From Paenochrobactrum pullorum (GTDB taxonomy: Bacteria; Pseudomonadota; Alphaproteobacteria; Rhizobiales; Rhizobiaceae), in contig NZ_JBHEEH010000001.1 of assembly GCF_041929845.1 (NCBI RefSeq), positions 1,054,001 through 1,118,000 on the forward strand: a stretch of 64,000 nucleotides of DNA, read 5' to 3'. The notes under the pieces were generated by a model that did no database searches, had not been told where the DNA came from, and saw nothing but the letters and a program-made list of their open reading frames with translations. The translations under genes were made by a program, and so were the position numbers. Positions within the stretch are counted from its first letter, which is position 1. The number at the start of each line of letters is the position of its first letter. Below, piece after piece: positions 1 to 9,410 of the stretch.

Positions 1-1
1 G

Positions 2-700
2 CCGATTGAAATTGCACCGCTCGCACAAGAAACAAACGCATTGATTGAAAATAACTTGCGCATTATGGAGCGCTCACGAACACAAGTCGGCAATCTGGCA
101 CATTCGCTTAAAACCCCTTTAACTGTTTTACTGAATGAAGCACGTACTATCGGCGGTGAACAGGGGCGTCTAGTAAGCGAGCAGTGTGAAGCGATGCAGA
201 TGCAAATTCAGCATTATTTGCAACGTGCCCGCATTGCGGCGCAGCGCGATAGTGTCGTATTCAGAACGCCGGTGACACCCGTTTTGGAGCGGATAGCACG
301 GGTAACTCAAAAACTTAATCCGCAGCTTGAAGTTTGTTTTGTTAATAGTTTTGCGGATGCTATCTTTGCCGGTGAAAAAGAAGATCTGGAAGAAGTTGTC
401 GGCAATCTTATGGAAAATGCCGGAAAATGGGGACGGTCACAAATCCTCATGAGTTTGGCAAGCGCAGACAATGTCGAATTTACCATTACAATCGAAGATG
501 ATGGCATTGGATTGGCCGATGATAAAATGGCGGAAGCCATGCAACGCGGCCGCCGTATTGATGAAACGAAGCCCGGAACAGGACTGGGACTTGCGATCGT
601 TCAGGACACAGTGAAAGAATATGGCGGGAAATTTGTGTTGAAATCGTCACAGCTCGGCGGACTTAATGCTCAAATTACGCTTCCGCTCGTTAAAAAGTGA
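2..700 (+). CDS. feuQ: Sensor histidine kinase, FeuQ/PhoQ-like, C-terminal part
   Basis: The reading frame is open from base 2, so the gene begins upstream of the window and only the cytoplasmic kinase half is present. The H-box (HSLKTPLT) has its phospho-accepting His at bases 101-103. A lambda-type N-box (VVGNLMENAGKW), a DDGIGL G1 box and a GTGLGLAIV G2 box follow, giving a complete HisKA/HATPase core. The HSLKTPLT form of the H-box is typical of PhoQ/FeuQ kinases, which control envelope and osmotic responses in rhizobia and Brucella. The partner response regulator would be expected just upstream, out of view. FeuQ is an inference from the H-box type and from general neighbourhood; the kinase call itself is firm. 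Confidence 0.75.
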   Translation, partial: PIEIAPLAQETNALIENNLRIMERSRTQVGNLAHSLKTPLTVLLNEARTIGGEQGRLVSEQCEAMQMQIQHYLQRARIAAQRDSVVFRTPVTPVLERIARVTQKLNPQLEVCFVNSFADAIFAGEKEDLEEVVGNLMENAGKWGRSQILMSLASADNVEFTITIEDDGIGLADDKMAEAMQRGRRIDETKPGTGLGLAIVQDTVKEYGGKFVLKSSQLGGLNAQITLPLVKK

Positions 701-820
701 ATATTAACTAATCTTTAACAAGATTAAGGCGCAATTTCTGCTATATAGGGACCATTATCGTGCTTTGCTTTAGAGAGCCTGTAATTTGTGTGCAGTTTCT
801 AAGTGATTGGGTGAAAGTCG

Positions 821-1291
821 GTGTCTATGAAAGTTAATATGCCGTTCTCGGTGCCTTTTTCAGGAAAGTTCTTTTCCACATATATACTCATTGGTGCGGC
901 CGTTATTTTGAGCGCTTGCGGAACAGATGGCAGAGCGGTGCCTGATTTGCGATCGTCTGATGTAGGATTCAATAAAAAAGATGCTGGTGTGCTAAGTGAG
1001 CTGGGTAATGGTTTGCTCGGTTCGAATGCTTTGAAACTTGCTGGTGAGGATCGTCGTAAAGCGCTGGAAGCAGAATATCGGGCGCTGGAATATTCTGCTG
1101 CCGGAAAAGCCGTGCAATGGAAAGCTTCATTTGCTTCGGCATCCGGTGAAGTGGTTGCAGCCCAAGCGTATCAGGTTGGCTCGCAAAACTGCCGTCAATA
1201 TACGCATAGCTTTAATATGGATGGTGTTCCGCAAACAGTGCGTGGTACGGCTTGCCGCAATCCGAATGGTAGTTGGACGCCGCTGACCTGA
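821..1291 (+). CDS. Putative outer-membrane lipoprotein, RT0821/Lpp0805 surface-antigen type
   Basis: A 156-residue exported protein. A hydrophobic segment (about residues 20-32) ends in a lipobox, LSAC, with the lipid-accepting Cys at residue 33, so it is probably a lipoprotein. The C-terminal 70 residues (YRALEYSAAGKAVQWK, then NCRQYTHSF and NPNGSWTPL) look like the C-terminal domain of the RT0821/Lpp0805 or 17-kDa surface antigen family of alphaproteobacteria, whose function is not defined. The open frame starts with GTG at 821; an in-frame ATG at 827 is equally possible and leaves the lipobox intact. It sits alone between the kinase gene and the cytochrome c maturation operon, with about 100 bp on each side. 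Confidence 0.75.
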   Translation: MSMKVNMPFSVPFSGKFFSTYILIGAAVILSACGTDGRAVPDLRSSDVGFNKKDAGVLSELGNGLLGSNALKLAGEDRRKALEAEYRALEYSAAGKAVQWKASFASASGEVVAAQAYQVGSQNCRQYTHSFNMDGVPQTVRGTACRNPNGSWTPLT

Positions 1292-1392
1292 TTTTAATAG
1301 TTAAATCTCTTAATTTGCGGCGAATTGACCTATTCACTTAAAATCGCACAGTTAAGGTTGGATTTTATATTGGTTCAGCATAAGTCTGCGCT

Positions 1393-2556
1393 ATGGAATT
1401 TTGGCTTTTTTCTGCATGTTTAACAGTTATTGCGACATTGGTTGTTTTACTGCCTTTGTCGCGTAACATTCGCACGTCTCAAACTGGCGGACAAAATGAT
1501 CTTGAAGTTTATCGGGATCAGATGTCCGAAATCGAGGCAGATGTTTCCCGTGGTATGATTGATACGCAAAGTGCTGAACAGGCGCGGCTGGAAATTGCTC
1601 GCCGCCTATTAAAGGCTGAGAAGGATGCTTCTCTTAATCGTTCAATCAGTGATAATCTCAAGACGCATAAAATACTGGCTTTTGTTGCCGTTTTATTGGT
1701 GCCTTTATTGTCTTGGGGGATTTATTCATCGGTAGGTTCTCCGGATCTGCCATCCCAACCGTTATCAAAGCGGATTGCAGTCAATCCCGAACGTGCGCCG
1801 GTCGAAGAGCTTGTCTCACAGGCAGAAGCTCATTTGGTAGAAAATCCGCAAGACGGGCGCGGCTGGAATGTACTAGCTCCGATTTATTTGCGTCTTGGTC
1901 GCGTTGATGATGCGATCAATGCTTATCGTAACTCGATCCGTTTGAATGGCGAGGACTTTGCCCTCAATTTGGGCCTGGCTGAATCACTGGTTTTGAAATC
2001 GGGTGGTTTGGTGACCGCTGAAGCGCATGCTTTGTTTGAAAAAGCAGCGATACAAAATCCGGATGATTATCGCCCGCAGTTTTTCCTTGCCCGTACTTTG
2101 CTGCAGGATGGAAAAAATGAAGAAGCAAAGGCTTTTTTGAAAGCGTTCTTGGAACGTTCAAGCGCTGATGCGCCGTGGCGGTCACAAATTGAGGATGCAA
2201 TTCGTCATATCGACGGTGAAACGGTTCCTGGACAAGCACAAGCACCCGTAACTGCAACATCTTCTGCAAAGGGACCTAGTGCTGCGGATGTCGAAGCTGC
2301 TTCATCGATGAGCAATGATCAGCGTAAAGAAATGATTGAAGGTATGGTTGCCGGACTTCAGGCAAAGTTGCAAGCGCAGCCTGATGACCTTGAAGGCTGG
2401 CAACGTCTGATTAGTTCCTATATGGTTATGCAAAAGCCTGATGATGCAAAAGCTGCTTTGGAACAGGCATTAAAGTTATTGCCTGAAGATAAGCGCTCAT
2501 TGCTGCTTGCTCATGTGAAAACATTAAATCTTGAAGTTGAGGGTGCTGAGCCATGA
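1393..2556 (+). CDS. ccmI: Cytochrome c biogenesis protein CcmI (CycH)
   Basis: Membrane chaperone that holds apocytochrome c for haem ligation in System I cytochrome c maturation. At 387 residues it has the family architecture: a first membrane helix at residues 3-21, a cytoplasmic loop containing the conserved YRDQMSEIEAD and RRLLKAEKD stretches, a second helix at about 93-111, then a periplasmic region with TPR-like repeats (WNVLAPIYLRLGRVDDAI and following). It is the first gene of the rhizobial cycHJKL order, and its stop overlaps the ccmE start by 4 bases (ATGA), which implies translational coupling. Confidence 0.95.
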   Translation: MEFWLFSACLTVIATLVVLLPLSRNIRTSQTGGQNDLEVYRDQMSEIEADVSRGMIDTQSAEQARLEIARRLLKAEKDASLNRSISDNLKTHKILAFVAVLLVPLLSWGIYSSVGSPDLPSQPLSKRIAVNPERAPVEELVSQAEAHLVENPQDGRGWNVLAPIYLRLGRVDDAINAYRNSIRLNGEDFALNLGLAESLVLKSGGLVTAEAHALFEKAAIQNPDDYRPQFFLARTLLQDGKNEEAKAFLKAFLERSSADAPWRSQIEDAIRHIDGETVPGQAQAPVTATSSAKGPSAADVEAASSMSNDQRKEMIEGMVAGLQAKLQAQPDDLEGWQRLISSYMVMQKPDDAKAALEQALKLLPEDKRSLLLAHVKTLNLEVEGAEP

Positions 2557-3062
2557 GTGATATTGCCGGGCGTCAACCATCCGCAGCAAGCTCTGCTGCA
2601 ACGGGCCCATCCATTGCTAAAACAATGAGCCAGCGAAAGAAAAAGCGGCTCTATTTGGTTCTTGGTGCACTGGCTGTATTGGGTATAGCTGTTGCTTTGA
2701 TGCTGGTGGCCTTTAGTCAGGATATCCGTTTTTTCCGTACACCAGCCGATTTGACTGAAACTGATATGACTTCCGGCTCGCGCTTTCGTCTTGGCGGTCT
2801 TGTAGAAGAGGAAAGCGTCAAGAGAGATGGTACGCAATTACGCTTTATGGTGACTGATACCATCAAAACGGTTCCAGTGTTTTTTGACGGCATTGTACCA
2901 GATCTTTTCCGTGAAGGCCAAGGCGTTGTAATCGAAGGGCGCTTTGATCAATATGGCGTTTTTCAAGCTGATAGTGTCCTTGCTAAACACGATGAAAATT
3001 ACGTGCCGAAAGATCTGGCTGACAGCCTGAAAGCTAAAGGCGTCTGGAAAGAGACTGAGTAG
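2553..3062 (+). CDS. ccmE: Haem chaperone CcmE (CycJ)
   Basis: Periplasmic haem chaperone that binds haem covalently and passes it to the CcmF/CcmH ligase. The 169-residue protein has one N-terminal membrane anchor (about residues 33-53), a beta-barrel domain (FRLGGLVEEESV and VPVFFDGIVPDLFREGQGVV) and the C-terminal HDENY motif, with the haem-linking His146 and the axial Tyr150. The N-terminus carries about 25 extra polar residues before the helix. The start codon overlaps the end of ccmI, and ccmF follows after 9 bases. Confidence 0.97.
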   Translation: MSDIAGRQPSAASSAATGPSIAKTMSQRKKKRLYLVLGALAVLGIAVALMLVAFSQDIRFFRTPADLTETDMTSGSRFRLGGLVEEESVKRDGTQLRFMVTDTIKTVPVFFDGIVPDLFREGQGVVIEGRFDQYGVFQADSVLAKHDENYVPKDLADSLKAKGVWKETE

Positions 3063-3071
3063 GATTACAAG

Positions 3072-5072
3072 ATGAGCGTCGAAATCGGACATTTTGCGCT
3101 GGTATTAGGACTGGCGCTTTCCATCATTCAATCCATTCTGCCGGTTATAGGTGCGCGGCGTAATGATAGTCGTATGATGGCTGTGGCAGCCCCCACTGCA
3201 ATTGCGGCTTTTGGCATGGTGGCATTAGCATTTGCCATATTAACGCAAGCCTATGTCGTTTCTGACTTTTCAGTTCTGAACGTTTTTGAGAATTCGCATT
3301 CGGCAAAACCTATGATTTATAAAATCACAGGTGTGTGGGGCAACCATGAAGGCTCGATGCTGCTATGGGTGTTGATCTTAACATTCTTTAGTGCGCTGGT
3401 TGCAGCGTTTAGTGCCAATCTTCCGGATACGCTGCGCTCTAATGTGCTGGCTGTTCAGGGTTGGATTGCGACTGCTTTTTTGCTGTTCATTATCTTCTCG
3501 TCCAATCCGTTTATCCGTGTTTTTCCGGTGCCAATGGAAGGTAATGACCTTAATCCTCTGTTGCAGGATATAGGTCTCGCCGTGCATCCGCCTTTGCTCT
3601 ATCTGGGCTATGTTGGCTTCTCGGTGTGTTTCTCCTTTGCTGTGGCGGCATTAATGGAAGGTCGCATTGATGCAGCATGGGCACGATGGGTTCGTCCATG
3701 GACGCTGACTGCATGGGTTTTCCTCACCGGTGGTATCTCGATGGGCTCTTACTGGGCTTATTATGAACTCGGCTGGGGTGGCTGGTGGTTCTGGGATCCG
3801 GTAGAAAATGCATCCTTCATGCCCTGGCTGGTCGGCACTGCTTTGTTGCATTCAGCATTGGTTATGGAAAAGCGTTCCGCCTTAAAAATCTGGACAGTGT
3901 TGCTGGCATTGCTGACATTCTCTTTGTCGCTGCTCGGCACTTTCCTTGTTCGCTCTGGCGTATTGACTTCGGTTCATAGCTTTGCCACCGATCCAAGTCG
4001 TGGTTTGTTTATTCTTGGCATTTTGATCTTCTTCATCGGTGGCTCGCTGTTCCTCTTTGCGCTGCGGGTGCAGAGCTTGACGACAGGTGGCTTGTTCCAG
4101 CCGATTTCGCGTGAAGGGGCGTTGGTTTTCAATAATCTATTTTTGACAACCGCCGCGGCCACTGTGCTGATTGGTACGCTTTATCCGTTACTGTTGGAAG
4201 CATTGACCGGTGACAAGATTTCGGTCGGTGCGCCATTCTTTAACATGACCTTTGGCCCACTGATGATCCCGCTTCTGATAGCGGTGCCTCTTGGCCCTTT
4301 GCTCGCGTGGAAACGCGGCGACCTCTATGCCGTATCCCAGCGACTGATGGCGGCGTTCGCGATTACATTGGTTGTCATTGCTTTGATGATCTGGTTCACG
4401 CGTGGTGAATCCGTTATGGCAGCTTTTGGCATTGGTTTGGCATTCTGGGTTATTTTCGGCAGTCTGACGGATCTTTATCTTAAAGCTGGCATTGGCAAGG
4501 TTGCACCAAAGGTTGCATTCTCACGCATGATTGGTTTGCCGCGCTCTGTTTATGGAACTGCTTTGGCACATATCGGCCTTGGGATTACTTTGCTTGGTAT
4601 TGTCGGTGTCAGCACTTTCGGCAGCGAGCGAGTGCTGACCATGGCACCTGGTGACGTGACCGAAGTTTCCAGCTATCAGCTGCGCTTTGAAGGTGTGTCT
4701 CCGGTCAGTGGCTCGAACTATACGGAAAATCAAGGTCGCTTCACGCTTCTTAATGAAGCTGGAAAACCTTTGAGCACAATCATTGCTGCCAAGCGTTTTT
4801 ATCCTGCACGTCAGATGCCAACAACAGAATCGGGCATCAACACACGTGGCGTCAATCAGGTTTATGTAGCTCTTGGTGATGATGCCGCGGATGGTTCTAT
4901 TGTTGTACGCATTTGGTGGAAACCATTTGTTACGCTGATCTGGCAAGGAACATTGGTGATGATGCTGGGTGGCTTTATCTCATTGCTTGACCGCCGTCTT
5001 CGTGTTGGTGCGCCGGCAAAAAGTAAAGCCAAAAATAAAGCAGGCGGCAAAATAGCGGTGCGGAGTGCTTGA
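3072..5072 (+). CDS. ccmF: Haem lyase subunit CcmF (CycK)
   Basis: Large polytopic membrane protein of the System I cytochrome c synthetase, which ligates haem to apocytochromes on the periplasmic side. The 666-residue product shows the CcmF landmarks: WGNHEGSMLLW near residue 90, and the tryptophan-rich WWD haem-handling motif (GWGGWWFWDPVENASFMPW) near residue 235. It also has many hydrophobic segments, a long periplasmic loop near residues 525-610 and a last helix near the C-terminus. The stop TGA overlaps the ATG of ccmH (TGATG), continuing the tightly coupled operon. Confidence 0.97.
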   Translation: MSVEIGHFALVLGLALSIIQSILPVIGARRNDSRMMAVAAPTAIAAFGMVALAFAILTQAYVVSDFSVLNVFENSHSAKPMIYKITGVWGNHEGSMLLWVLILTFFSALVAAFSANLPDTLRSNVLAVQGWIATAFLLFIIFSSNPFIRVFPVPMEGNDLNPLLQDIGLAVHPPLLYLGYVGFSVCFSFAVAALMEGRIDAAWARWVRPWTLTAWVFLTGGISMGSYWAYYELGWGGWWFWDPVENASFMPWLVGTALLHSALVMEKRSALKIWTVLLALLTFSLSLLGTFLVRSGVLTSVHSFATDPSRGLFILGILIFFIGGSLFLFALRVQSLTTGGLFQPISREGALVFNNLFLTTAAATVLIGTLYPLLLEALTGDKISVGAPFFNMTFGPLMIPLLIAVPLGPLLAWKRGDLYAVSQRLMAAFAITLVVIALMIWFTRGESVMAAFGIGLAFWVIFGSLTDLYLKAGIGKVAPKVAFSRMIGLPRSVYGTALAHIGLGITLLGIVGVSTFGSERVLTMAPGDVTEVSSYQLRFEGVSPVSGSNYTENQGRFTLLNEAGKPLSTIIAAKRFYPARQMPTTESGINTRGVNQVYVALGDDAADGSIVVRIWWKPFVTLIWQGTLVMMLGGFISLLDRRLRVGAPAKSKAKNKAGGKIAVRSA

Positions 5073-5557
5073 TGCGATTCTTGTTTAACAAAAAAGCGGC
5101 AGCATTTTGTGTAAGCTTGTTTTTGTCATTGCAGATTGCACCTGCTTTCGCGGTTAATCCGGATGAGGTTCTGTCTGATCCGGCGCTGGAAAAACGCGCC
5201 CGTAATTTGTCTGCCGGTTTGCGTTGTATGGTCTGCCAAAATGAATCGATTGATGATTCTAATGCAGAACTTGCCCGTGACTTGCGTATTCTTGTTCGTG
5301 ATCGTTTGACAGCAGGTGATAGTGATCAGGACGTATTGGATTACGTGGTTGATCGCTACGGTGAGTTTGTGCTGCTTAAGCCGCGCTTTAATAGCCGCAC
5401 TATCTTACTCTGGGGCTTTCCAGTGGTGCTGTTACTGATTGGGGGAGGCAGTTTGTTGTTACTTTCCAAACGCAAGAAAGCGGTATCTGTTAATAATGAA
5501 CCATTGAGCGAAGCCGAAAAAACACGACTTCGGCAAATTATGGAAGAGAAGAACTAG
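5072..5557 (+). CDS. ccmH: Cytochrome c maturation thiol protein CcmH (CycL)
   Basis: Membrane-anchored thiol reductase/apocytochrome-binding component of the haem ligase. I take the ATG at 5072, which overlaps the ccmF stop. The 161-residue product has a signal peptide (cleavage near residue 27), the LRCMVCQN redox motif with Cys52 and Cys55, the conserved NAELARDLR helix, and a C-terminal transmembrane segment (about 109-130) followed by a short charged tail. This is the short alphaproteobacterial form; the TPR part is carried separately by CcmI. No other ccm gene follows, so ccmABCDG must lie elsewhere. Confidence 0.95.
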   Translation: MRFLFNKKAAAFCVSLFLSLQIAPAFAVNPDEVLSDPALEKRARNLSAGLRCMVCQNESIDDSNAELARDLRILVRDRLTAGDSDQDVLDYVVDRYGEFVLLKPRFNSRTILLWGFPVVLLLIGGGSLLLLSKRKKAVSVNNEPLSEAEKTRLRQIMEEKN

Positions 5558-5567
5558 AATCTTTTTA

Positions 5568-5611
5568 AACCTTACCAAAATTTCATCTGTTGGAAATTGA
5601 GTGGTAAGGTT
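5568..5611. repeat. Inverted repeat between ccmH and degP
   Basis: AACCTTACC at 5568-5576 is repeated in inverse as GGTAAGGTT at 5603-5611, and a second AATTTC/GAAATT pair is nested inside it. In RNA this forms a two-part stem after the ccm operon, but no T-run follows, so it is not a standard terminator. It could instead be an operator or transcript-stabilising hairpin ahead of degP, whose start lies 59 bases downstream. Confidence 0.45.
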
Positions 5612-5669
5612 CTACAACCTATATTGACTGACATAAGATTAAATCGGGTTCCCTCCCAAGGAGAAGATT

Positions 5670-7199
5670 GTGTCCATAGTCAAAAATTCTTACTTTCGTA
5701 AAAGCGTTGCCGCCATTGCATTGACTGCAACTGTGGCAGGCGGCCTTTTAACTCTCCCTCCGGTTATTTCTGCTTATGCAGATCCAGTCAGTGTGACTGC
5801 TGCTGCACAGCCGGGCTTTGCTGATCTGGTAGAAAAAGTACGTCCTGCTGTTGTCAGTGTACGGGTGAAAAGTCAGGTGCAGCCGGTAGACAATTCCGGC
5901 CCGCAGTTTTTTGGTCAAGGTTTTGACCAGTTGCCAGACGGTCATCCATTGAAGCGTTTCTTCCGTGATTTCGGCTTTGGCCCGCAAGGTGAGAAACAGC
6001 GTCCGGAACAGCGCAAAGGCAAGCGCGGTGAGGGTCGTCCGGGCCATGCCCGCCCTGTTTCACAAGGCTCCGGCTTCTTCATCTCTGAAGATGGTTATGT
6101 TGTCACCAATAACCATGTTGTAACTTCCGGCGATTCATTCTCAGTTGTATTGGATGATGGCAAGGAGCTGGATGCCAAGCTGATTGGTACCGATCCGCGC
6201 ACGGATTTGGCTGTTTTGAAAGTTGATGAGCCAAAAACCAAGTTTACCTATGTCGCGCTCGTTGATGACAATAATGTCCGCGTTGGGGATTGGGTTGTCG
6301 CTGTTGGTAACCCGTTTGGTCTGGGCGGTACAGTGACTGCTGGTATTGTTTCGGCACGTGGCCGTGATATCGGCGCCAGTGTTTATGATGATTTCATCCA
6401 GATTGATGCCGCGGTTAATAAGGGCAATTCAGGTGGACCGACTTTCAATCTGAATGGTCAGGTCATTGGTATTAATACTGCAATTTTCTCACCGTCGGGT
6501 GGTAGTGTTGGTATTGCTTTTGCAATTCCTGCTTCCACTGCCAAACAGGTTGTTGACCAGCTGATTAAATCGGGTTCGGTTGAACGTGGCTGGATTGGGG
6601 TACAAATCCAGCCGGTCAATAAAGAAATGGCTGATTCACTGGGCTTGGCTGAAGCAAAAGGTGCTATTGTTGCCGCACCGCAAGCTGACGGGCCTGCAGC
6701 CAAAGCTGGTATTCAGGCTGGTGACGTGATTACGGCAATCAATGGTGAAACGGTTGAAGACAGTCGTGATGTTGCACGCAAAGTTGGTAATATCGCACCG
6801 AAGGAAGTTGCAGAATTTACCATCTGGCGCAATCAGAAGGCGCAAACCATCAAAGTAACCATTGGTGGTATGCCGGATGATCAGAAAAATACCGATGGCA
6901 CAGCAACGCAGACACCAAGTGAAGGTGAAACCCTTGATAATTACGGTTTGACCGTTGTTCCATCAGAAAACAATGATGGCGTGGTTATCACAAATGTTGA
7001 TCCCGATAGTGATGCAGCTGATCGCGGTATTCGTTCTGGTGATGTGATTGCTTCGGTTAATAATAAGCCGGTGAAAACCATCAAGGATATCAATGATGCT
7101 ATCGCTGAAGCTGTAAAGTCAGGCAGAAAGGCTGTTCTGCTTCAGTTGCAAAACAACGATCAAAGCCGGTTTGTGGCTTTGCCTGTTGATCAGGGCTGA
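5670..7199 (+). CDS. degP: Periplasmic serine protease DegP/HtrA (Do family)
   Basis: Periplasmic protease-chaperone for misfolded envelope proteins. The GTG start at 5670 has a strong ribosome binding site (AAGGAGAAG). The 509-residue product carries a signal peptide (about residues 1-37) and a trypsin-like domain with the triad His149, Asp179 and Ser254 (GNSGGP). Two PDZ domains follow, about residues 290-385 and 415-500. A Gly/Arg/Lys-rich loop (residues 100-128) precedes the protease core, matching the regulatory Q-loop region of Do proteases. Position after the ccm genes is the usual rhizobial arrangement. Confidence 0.96.
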   Translation: MSIVKNSYFRKSVAAIALTATVAGGLLTLPPVISAYADPVSVTAAAQPGFADLVEKVRPAVVSVRVKSQVQPVDNSGPQFFGQGFDQLPDGHPLKRFFRDFGFGPQGEKQRPEQRKGKRGEGRPGHARPVSQGSGFFISEDGYVVTNNHVVTSGDSFSVVLDDGKELDAKLIGTDPRTDLAVLKVDEPKTKFTYVALVDDNNVRVGDWVVAVGNPFGLGGTVTAGIVSARGRDIGASVYDDFIQIDAAVNKGNSGGPTFNLNGQVIGINTAIFSPSGGSVGIAFAIPASTAKQVVDQLIKSGSVERGWIGVQIQPVNKEMADSLGLAEAKGAIVAAPQADGPAAKAGIQAGDVITAINGETVEDSRDVARKVGNIAPKEVAEFTIWRNQKAQTIKVTIGGMPDDQKNTDGTATQTPSEGETLDNYGLTVVPSENNDGVVITNVDPDSDAADRGIRSGDVIASVNNKPVKTIKDINDAIAEAVKSGRKAVLLQLQNNDQSRFVALPVDQG

Positions 7200-7216
7200 T
7201 TGAGCATCAAAAACGG

Positions 7217-7247
7217 ATTGGCGGGTCTGAGTGCCCGCCAATATTTT
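7217..7247 (+). terminator. Hairpin after degP
   Basis: ATTGGCGGG (7217-7225) and CCCGCCAAT (7234-7242) form a 9-bp GC-rich stem with an 8-base loop, followed by a short ATTTTATG tail. It probably ends most degP transcripts before the response regulator gene. The U-tail is short, so partial read-through is plausible. Confidence 0.6.
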
Positions 7248-7264
7248 ATGGGGAAAGAGCGGAA

Positions 7265-7963
7265 ATGAAAATTTTAGTCATTGAAGACGACAGTGAAGCT
7301 GCGCGTTATTTACAGAAAGCTTTTTCTGAAGCCGGACACATGACTGAAATTGCCGGTGATGGTGAAACTGGTGCAGCTTTGGCTGAAACCGGTAATTATG
7401 ATGTATTGATTGTCGACAGGATGTTGCCGCGCCGTGACGGCTTATCTGTTGTGGCTGGTCTACGCGCACAGGGAAACAAAACGCCGGTACTCATTCTTTC
7501 AGCTTTAGGTCAAGTAGATGACCGCGTTACGGGGCTGCGTGCTGGCGGAGATGATTACGTCACCAAACCTTATGCTTTTTCTGAACTCCTTGCCCGCGTG
7601 GAAGTGTTGCAGCGCCGCTCCAATCCGCGTGAAGCAGAAACAATTTATCGTGTAGGTGATCTGGAGCTGGATCGTTTGTCACATAGTGCTTGCCGTGGCG
7701 GTATGGATATTGCTCTGCAGCCGCGTGAATTTCGTTTGCTTGAATATTTGATGCGTCATGCCGGGCAGGTCGTGACGCGTACAATGTTGCTGGAAAATGT
7801 TTGGGACTATCATTTTGATCCGCAGACCAACGTCATTGATGTTCATATCTCACGCTTGCGCAGCAAGATTGAAAAAGGTTTCGATCAACCTTTACTTCAT
7901 ACAATTCGCGGTGCCGGTTATATGTTAAAAGCCGAAAATGCACCACGCGCAAAAGCGAAGTGA
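7265..7963 (+). CDS. OmpR-family response regulator
   Basis: DNA-binding response regulator of 232 residues. The receiver domain has the acidic pocket (EDD, residues 7-9), phospho-acceptor Asp51 and Lys101 in the DYVTKPY motif. The C-terminal winged helix (residues 130-224) has the OmpR/PhoB signature NVIDVHISRLRSKI. It is 9 bases upstream of a HAMP sensor kinase and certainly forms a pair with it. The context downstream of degP hints at an envelope-stress role, but the signal is not established by the sequence. Confidence 0.93.
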   Translation: MKILVIEDDSEAARYLQKAFSEAGHMTEIAGDGETGAALAETGNYDVLIVDRMLPRRDGLSVVAGLRAQGNKTPVLILSALGQVDDRVTGLRAGGDDYVTKPYAFSELLARVEVLQRRSNPREAETIYRVGDLELDRLSHSACRGGMDIALQPREFRLLEYLMRHAGQVVTRTMLLENVWDYHFDPQTNVIDVHISRLRSKIEKGFDQPLLHTIRGAGYMLKAENAPRAKAK

Positions 7964-7972
7964 TTTTTCAAA

Positions 7973-9385
7973 ATGAGTTGGTTTTCCGCGATTATGAAAA
8001 CAACAGCTGCGCGCCTTTCGGCGCTTTATCTGTTGTTGTTTTTTGTCGGATCGATTGTGATCATTCTTTATATGACGTCGCTTTCCACTTCCTTGATGGA
8101 AGGTCAAACGCGTCAGGCTTTAAATGAAGAAGTGATCAATATCGGTAAGACTTATAATCGTGGTGGCATACCTGCACTCGTGCGTAGTATCGATTATCGC
8201 TCGCGTCAGCCCGGTGCCTATCTTTATCTGGTCGCCGATGTGACAGGGCGCATTCTGGCCGGTAATGTGGAAAGCATAGAACCGGGTGTGCTGGATACGG
8301 ATGGTTTTGTCGAACGGTCATTTCTTTATAACCGCTATGGCGATCAACTGACCGAGCGTCAACATCGCGCCATTGCCGTGGTGATCGCACTGCCAAATGG
8401 TATGCGTGTCATGGTCGGGCGTGACTTGAGCGATTCAGATCGCATCCGTGATATTATTCAACGCTCGTTGATGTTAGCCTTGGCGATCATGGGCATTGGT
8501 GCTGTTCTGATATGGTTCTTTGTTGGAAGACAAGCGCTCAAACGTATTGGAGATGTCACGACGGCTTCACAGCGCATTATGGACGGTGATTTGTCAGGTC
8601 GTTTGCCGATTAACGGGTCTGGTGATGAGTTTGATCGTTTGTCCGGAAATTTAAATATTATGCTGGCACGGATTCAAGAACTCAATGAGGGATTGAAACA
8701 TGTGTCGGACAATATTGCCCATGATTTGAAAACACCGCTGACAAGATTGCGTAATCGTGCAGAAGCAGCACTTTCAGGTAAGAAGGTTACTCAGGATTAC
8801 CGCGATGCACTTGAAAGCATTATCATTGAATCCGATCAGTTGATTTTGACCTTTAATGCGATTTTAATGATCTCACGTCTTGAGGCTGGATTTTCAGCTG
8901 AAAACCTGACGACTATGCCGGTTGCGCCTATCCTGCGTGATGTGGTGGAAATGTATGAACCGGTGGCAGAGGATGAGGGGGTCGAGTTACAACTGGCAGA
9001 TGTGAGTGAAGAACCTTTACGGTTAAACCGCGAACTGATTGCACAGACGATTTCCAACCTTGTTGATAATGCGATCAAATATGCATCATCCGATGAAAAG
9101 CTCGCTAAAGTAACAGTGGCCATGGATGTGGATGATAAAATATTACGTATCATTGTGGCTGATAACGGTCCGGGTATCGCTGCGGATATGCGCGATAAAG
9201 TGACAGAACGTTTCGTGCGCTTGGAGGAAAGTCGCACACAACCGGGCTCAGGCCTTGGCTTAAGCCTTGCCAAAGCGGTCATGAAATTGCACGGTGGCGG
9301 CCTGACGCTTCATGACAACGAGCTGTCGGAAGGCAAAGGGGGACTGCGTGTTGTTTTGGAATTCCCGCGTCCTTCTGAAGGCTGA
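7973..9385 (+). CDS. HAMP-domain sensor histidine kinase, partner of the 7265 regulator
   Basis: Inner-membrane sensor kinase of 470 residues. Two membrane helices (about 14-34 and 164-184) bracket a periplasmic sensing domain of about 130 residues. A HAMP linker follows (about 185-238), then an H-box (IAHDLKTPLTRLRNR) with His250, an N-box (NLVDNAIKYA), DNGPG and GSGLGLSLAK. The ATP-binding core is complete. It is transcribed with the upstream OmpR-type regulator and lies 25 bases before glnE. Similar pairs are found between degP and glnE in other Rhizobiales, but no symbol is assigned here. Confidence 0.92.
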   Translation: MSWFSAIMKTTAARLSALYLLLFFVGSIVIILYMTSLSTSLMEGQTRQALNEEVINIGKTYNRGGIPALVRSIDYRSRQPGAYLYLVADVTGRILAGNVESIEPGVLDTDGFVERSFLYNRYGDQLTERQHRAIAVVIALPNGMRVMVGRDLSDSDRIRDIIQRSLMLALAIMGIGAVLIWFFVGRQALKRIGDVTTASQRIMDGDLSGRLPINGSGDEFDRLSGNLNIMLARIQELNEGLKHVSDNIAHDLKTPLTRLRNRAEAALSGKKVTQDYRDALESIIIESDQLILTFNAILMISRLEAGFSAENLTTMPVAPILRDVVEMYEPVAEDEGVELQLADVSEEPLRLNRELIAQTISNLVDNAIKYASSDEKLAKVTVAMDVDDKILRIIVADNGPGIAADMRDKVTERFVRLEESRTQPGSGLGLSLAKAVMKLHGGGLTLHDNELSEGKGGLRVVLEFPRPSEG

Positions 9386-9410
9386 GTTTCCAGTATATAT
9401 ACGGTGATAA

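Noticed and set aside
4521..4946. 141-codon frame antisense to ccmF
   Set aside because: Shadow of a well conserved gene.
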